Assembly (NCBI GenBank): GCA_028705545.1
Contig: JAQWDG010000062.1
Span: 1-8,361 of the forward strand
Direction of reading: 5' to 3'
DNA: 8,361 nucleotides
Source of the DNA: Methanoregula sp.
Lineage (GTDB): Archaea; Halobacteriota; Methanomicrobia; Methanomicrobiales; Methanospirillaceae
The position numbers and the translations under genes are program-made. Of the stretch, positions 5,503 to 8,361 are shown piece by piece (within the stretch, counting starts at the first letter, position 1; the number at the start of each line of letters is the position of its first letter). The notes beneath the pieces are model-generated. The model did not search any database, had not been told where the DNA came from, and was given only the letters and a program-made list of their open reading frames with translations.

Positions 5503-5850
5503 GGGGGGAGAATTCTATCGGGATTGGGTTTTTAATTATTATAATTTAGAGCCCTTTACGCGACGCACTTATCAAGATCTTAAAGCTCAATCGAAATCCC
5601 TGACTAATTTTGAACATTGATCGTGACCCGTACTCCCACTTGCCTTGCCGTGTCCCGCGAGAGGCTCATCGTGGCGGAGAGCCATCGTTCATCATCGGGT
5701 TTTAAAAACGTGAGAATTTCAAAAAAAAATCTTATTCCTTCCCCGCCACCGTCACGATCACATCGCCGACCGTGATCATGTCGACTTTGGCGCCCTCTTC
5801 CATGGATGGAAATGAAACATTTCATAAACCTTTACTGGAATTAGTCTGTA
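5503..5850. other. Intergenic region with degraded repeat and possible gene fragments
   Basis: After the stop there is a T-run at 5529-5533 with the palindrome AATTAT-t-ATAATT (5533-5545), possibly a weak terminator. GCGACGCACTTATCAAGATC (about 5559-5578) resembles the GCACTTACCGGGATC part of the long repeats, and TCATCGGGTTTT (5692-5703) exactly matches the right part of their hairpin. On the minus strand a poly-T unit TTTTTTTTTGAAATTCTCA (about 5712-5730) matches the 32-bp tandem repeat. The region therefore contains scattered pieces of both repeat families. Confidence 0.45.
5604..5803 (-). pseudogene. Possible gene remnant split by a poly-T repeat unit
   Basis: Two minus-strand segments look coding but lie in different frames. 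An ATG at 5803 begins a 23-codon frame (MEEGAKVDMITVGDVIVTVA...) ending in TAA at 5732. Downstream, after a T-run repeat-like unit, another frame ends ...DTARQVGVRVTINVQN at 5604. GC-rich codons and alternating hydrophobic strands suggest leftovers of a real gene, but no ribosome binding site precedes the ATG and I do not recognise a family. Chance is a serious alternative. Confidence 0.2.
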
Positions 5851-5897
5851 TTTGGGGATAATACACCGTTCGGTTTTTTCCGAACAATCATATCCGA

Positions 5898-5909
5898 TTT
5901 TATATATTT
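5898..5909 (+). promoter_or_regulatory. Archaeal TATA box for the peptidase operon
   Basis: TTTATATATTTT closely matches the archaeal TATA consensus. Transcription starting about 25 nt further on (near 5930) would leave a leader of about 40 nt carrying the strong GGGAGG site at 5960-5965. No comparably good box precedes the next two genes, consistent with one transcript. Confidence 0.65.
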
Positions 5910-5971
5910 TAATTCTGAATTTGATATTGCCTCAAAGTATTCTGGTCTTGGATACTTGTGGGAGGATGTCA

Positions 5972-6670
5972 ATGAATAGGTATTTACTAATATTGATAAC
6001 CGGTTGCCTGCTGATTGTGCTGTCAGGTCCGGTGAGTGCACTGCCCTCAGCACATAACTATGATTGTTCGGATACCACACCGACTGCCTCCGATGCACAG
6101 GCTGATCAGTCCTCAATGGGTTATACCAGTGCATGGACCACCAATGCATTTGGCTTGGATGCCTATAATCAGTTTAAGTCGGATGCTATTTTTTTCTTCA
6201 ATGGTCATGGCCTCTACTTTGACGATTCTCATAAGGGGGGCGGAATCCAATTCTCATCAGACTCCTGGATTCTAGCAAGTACGGATGGTCATTATCCTGG
6301 ATCTTATCAGTATTACCTCTCTGATTATGGAACCGATATCAAGGATGTCCTGCTTGCAGTATACCTTGCATGCTACTCATCACATTACAACCCGTACAAC
6401 GGGGATCTCCTTTCGAAGACCGTTACGGACAAAGGAGCGGATATCGCTATTGGATTCGATGGTGAGATCGTAACAACCAAAGGAATATCATGGTCTGAAA
6501 GTTTCTGGGATCGTGTCCGGAATGGTGAGAGCGTTTCAAGTGCTACAAGCAATGCAAAAGATGACTGTTATTGGCAGCAGTTACCTATTGGCTATCATGG
6601 TATTGATACCTATGAAATCTCCGGTAGTTACAACAGTTACCTTACACCGGCCCGGTATGGTGTCATTTAA
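5972..6670 (+). CDS. Secreted caspase-like (clan CD) putative cysteine peptidase
   Basis: This 232-aa protein has a Sec signal peptide (h-region about residues 4-20, likely cleavage after VSA at 23). The mature part shows the two hallmark segments of the caspase/gingipain/CHAT fold: a hydrophobic strand ending in the putative catalytic His, AIFFFNGHG (72-80, H79), and a second strand ending in the putative nucleophile, VLLAVYLACYSS (126-137, C134). A third element, GADIAIGFDGEI (155-166), followed by SWSESFWDRVRNGESVSSA (173-191), matches the helix-and-strand pattern after the Cys in CHAT and C25-like proteins. The domain is small, with no obvious prodomain. The reading frame extends upstream to 5852, but the ATG at 5972 has GGGAGG (5960-5965) at ideal spacing, whereas the ATG at 5966 abuts it. 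It is the first gene of a three-gene cluster. Proteolytic activity is inferred from the dyad. Confidence 0.75.
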   Translation: MNRYLLILITGCLLIVLSGPVSALPSAHNYDCSDTTPTASDAQADQSSMGYTSAWTTNAFGLDAYNQFKSDAIFFFNGHGLYFDDSHKGGGIQFSSDSWILASTDGHYPGSYQYYLSDYGTDIKDVLLAVYLACYSSHYNPYNGDLLSKTVTDKGADIAIGFDGEIVTTKGISWSESFWDRVRNGESVSSATSNAKDDCYWQQLPIGYHGIDTYEISGSYNSYLTPARYGVI

Positions 6671-6677
6671 GAGGTGA
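6671..6677 (+). promoter_or_regulatory. Strong ribosome binding site deciding the PepSY-gene start
   Basis: GAGGTGA directly abuts an ATG at 6678 but sits six bases before the ATG at 6684, which makes the second ATG (MKKIIIV...) the better start. Confidence 0.6.
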
Positions 6678-6683
6678 ATGAAA

Positions 6684-7460
6684 ATGAAAAAAATAATTAT
6701 TGTTTCAATTCTTTGTATTGCCCTGATGATTTCATCGGTGTCAGCATTGGCTGCTACAACTTCTATCGGTGTCGATGCTGCGAAAGAGAATGTACAAAAA
6801 TTTGTCAATACCCCTCTCGTTCAGATCCAGTACCAGGAAAGCAAATACCTGGATCTGGGGGATTATTACGTATTCAGTACCGGGAATGGACAGGCTTATG
6901 TCAATATGTACACAGGTGTGGTTGAGCGTGCATCGTTTACTGATGCCCTAGAATCTCCGGGGAACCTCAGGCTTGATTTTATCCAGGCTAAAGCGATTGC
7001 AGGCAAATATGCCGAAGAGAAATATCCGGGCTTTTCGGATATGAACATGCAACTGACAGGGTCTGGTTTAAAGAATCATGGTGATGTCGGAAGTGAGTAT
7101 TCTTTTATCTGGAGAGAGAAAATCAAAGATGCTCTGACTCCGAATATGGTCGTTGTTAATGTCAATTCAGGATCCGGTAAAGTAATTTCATATATCGGAA
7201 TCCAGAGGGAGATTACCTGCTCAACTGAACCCGGAATATCCCGTGATGATGCAATAAAAATCGCAGAAAAACAATTTCCAGAGATCAAGGTTTTCGATTC
7301 CTCGATAGAGCAGTCTATTGAATATACTAAGCCAGGTATTCAGTCCCTGACATGGGTGATTACCCTAAAAGGTGAACCTGATGATCATGTTCTCCAGGGA
7401 GGGCTGGTTGTAATCGATGCACTGACCGGTAAGGTACTAGTGAGCGCCCCATATCTCTAA
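6684..7460 (+). CDS. Secreted protein with three PepSY-like modules
   Basis: This 258-aa protein starts with a Sec signal peptide (hydrophobic residues 4-20, probable cleavage near ALA-A at 23-24). The remainder divides into three similar alpha-beta units. Each has an N-terminal helix (AAKENVQKFV; FIQAKAIAGKYAEEKYPGF; SRDDAIKIAEKQFPEI) and ends in the PepSY-style strand-turn-strand (AYVNMYTGVV about 71-80; VVNVNSGSGKVISY about 158-170; LVVIDALTGKVLVSAP about 241-256). PepSY domains are best known from the propeptides of M4 metallopeptidases, where they inhibit or assist folding. The gene begins 13 bp after the caspase-like gene stops, so co-expression is likely. Inference: a secreted inhibitor, chaperone or partner of that peptidase. 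A general cell-surface role unrelated to it remains possible. Confidence 0.75.
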   Translation: MKKIIIVSILCIALMISSVSALAATTSIGVDAAKENVQKFVNTPLVQIQYQESKYLDLGDYYVFSTGNGQAYVNMYTGVVERASFTDALESPGNLRLDFIQAKAIAGKYAEEKYPGFSDMNMQLTGSGLKNHGDVGSEYSFIWREKIKDALTPNMVVVNVNSGSGKVISYIGIQREITCSTEPGISRDDAIKIAEKQFPEIKVFDSSIEQSIEYTKPGIQSLTWVITLKGEPDDHVLQGGLVVIDALTGKVLVSAPYL

Positions 7461-7483
7461 ATCATCACGCACTCTAACGAGAT

Positions 7484-8215
7484 ATGATGCGCTCAAGGAT
7501 TTGGGTATGGATAGCTGTCATTGTTTCCATAATCCTACTTTTTTCAGTAAATTATTACATACTCGTTCTGTCACCTTTTGGACATGAACATCGGAAGGAA
7601 CCCATTCACATGACATACTGGATACTCGCGTCCGGTTTGGAGCGAGGGGCTTCTGAATATGAGTCTCCTGTCATCATTTATGACAATGAGACCGGCGAAA
7701 CCTGGCAAATTCGGGATAAGGATCGGTTGAACAATGCGATAGTAATCGAAGATCGCAATAGTAATAATCAGTCATCCCCGGTTAACACCTTGTATACACC
7801 AGATGTAACAATTGAGGGAAATAATATCAGTCTTGATTTTTTGGTCTGGAACGGTGCCGGTGAGGACTGTGCCAGTGCTGTTCTCAATATGACGACCAGT
7901 TATGAGAACCTGAATCCGGAATCAGGTTCATCAGATGGCCCCACATATACCAGTGCCGCAACCCGGGCGTATATACTCAATCTGTCGTCCGGGGAATCTG
8001 CGGAAGTCCGGGTAACAACTGAGATTCCGGAACCCGCGCCGGGAAAAACCATCCGGTTTAGGATTACTCTCAGGTCTCCGGATGCGTTCATGACCGATAC
8101 GGGAACTTTGCGTACGTATGATCCGCTCGGGCTTCCACGGGGAGATGCGACTTTTATAATAAAAGCAAAGGATGCACCGGAATTGGTACCGTTACCTACG
8201 ATTCGTGCAGGTTGA
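7484..8215 (+). CDS. Membrane-anchored protein with a probable extracytoplasmic beta-sandwich
   Basis: I do not recognise a named family. The 243-aa product has a transmembrane helix at about residues 6-29 after a short basic N-terminus (R3, R5), so the rest should lie outside the membrane. The exterior is rich in alternating hydrophobic strands (TPDVTIEGNNISLDFLVWN; YILNLSSGESAEVRVTTEI; TIRFRITLRSPDAF), the pattern of an immunoglobulin-like or CARDB-like sandwich, with five N-X-S/T sequons. The gene starts 23 bp after the PepSY-protein stop and lacks a strong ribosome binding site (only GAGAT next to tandem ATGs at 7484 and 7487; either may be used). Its position and the terminator after it make it the last gene of the peptidase operon. 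A surface-tethering or binding role is inferred. Confidence 0.65.
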   Translation: MMRSRIWVWIAVIVSIILLFSVNYYILVLSPFGHEHRKEPIHMTYWILASGLERGASEYESPVIIYDNETGETWQIRDKDRLNNAIVIEDRNSNNQSSPVNTLYTPDVTIEGNNISLDFLVWNGAGEDCASAVLNMTTSYENLNPESGSSDGPTYTSAATRAYILNLSSGESAEVRVTTEIPEPAPGKTIRFRITLRSPDAFMTDTGTLRTYDPLGLPRGDATFIIKAKDAPELVPLPTIRAG

Positions 8216-8252
8216 GAGAGACCGCATCTCCCTTTTTACCGGGTGATTATGT

Positions 8253-8286
8253 AAAAACCCGATTAAAACCTTCTTCGGGTTTTTTT
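8253..8286 (+). terminator. Hairpin plus T-run terminator of the peptidase operon
   Basis: AAAAACCCGA (8253-8262) pairs perfectly with TCGGGTTTTT (8275-8284) around a 12-nt loop, and seven T follow from 8280. Archaeal RNA polymerase terminates at T-runs, with or without a hairpin. The site lies 38 bp after the stop codon of the last gene. An A-run on the left arm gives partial bidirectionality. Confidence 0.75.
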
Positions 8287-8361
8287 ATGAATTCTTACCT
8301 TCTTCCAATAGTATTACGGTTATACCCGCCGAAAATCTCATGAAGGAGCTATTTCAGGATA
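8287..8361. other. Window edge, no supported gene
   Basis: A frame opening with ATG at 8340 (MKELFQD, running off the window) has only a weak TATA-like TTATA about 20 bp before it and no ribosome binding site. On the minus strand a frame ending ...YPEIAPS could be the tail of a convergent gene. Neither can be decided from 75 bp. Confidence 0.3.

Noticed and set aside
5972..6670. Lipoprotein reading of the caspase-like protein (ITGC at residues 9-12)
   Set aside because: The cysteine lies in the middle of the hydrophobic core, too close to the N-terminus for a usual lipobox, and a good A-x-A-like site (VSA) follows at 21-23.
8340..8361. Start of a plus-strand gene (MKELFQD) at the window edge
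   Set aside because: No ribosome binding site and only seven codons are visible, so it cannot be supported.

Overview
The window looks like part of a euryarchaeal chromosome, most likely a methanogen of the Methanomicrobiales (Methanoregula-like). This is inferred from several things seen together: archaeal TATA boxes (TATAATTATA near 4001, TTTATATATTTT near 5898), Shine-Dalgarno sequences of the GGAGG/GAGGTGA type, secreted proteins rich in N-X-S/T sequons, and protein families common in such genomes. No rRNA, tRNA or housekeeping gene is present to fix the taxon.

Layout. Bases 1-730 are non-coding and hold a degenerate tandem array with a period of about 32 bp, interrupted by GC-rich palindromic patches. 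Bases 817 to about 1320 and 3286 to about 3875 are two copies, in the same orientation, of a non-coding element of about 0.5 kb. Both contain an imperfectly conserved core followed by a 10-bp perfect hairpin. In the second copy the hairpin loop carries 63 extra bp that form hairpins of their own. Between the copies, on the minus strand, lies a two-gene type IV (AbiE-like) toxin-antitoxin operon: a winged-helix AbiEi-like antitoxin (2279-2881) and an overlapping AbiEii-like nucleotidyltransferase toxin (1480-2286). Its promoter region has two 37-bp iterons overlapping TATA boxes, a plausible autoregulatory operator.

The right half is a cell-surface or secreted gene set on the plus strand. It starts with a membrane-anchored, heavily sequon-bearing protein of 475 aa (4075-5502). 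After a gap that may hold decayed gene and repeat fragments come three closely spaced genes, probably one operon (5972-8215): a secreted caspase-like (clan CD) putative cysteine peptidase with a GHG...AC dyad, a secreted protein with three apparent PepSY-like modules, and a membrane-anchored beta-sandwich-like protein. A strong hairpin plus T-run closes this operon near 8253-8286.

Working picture (inference): the left half is a repeat-rich accessory locus carrying a mobile or selfish TA cassette. The right half is an extracytoplasmic protease locus in which the PepSY protein may inhibit or chaperone the peptidase and the anchored protein may act at the surface.
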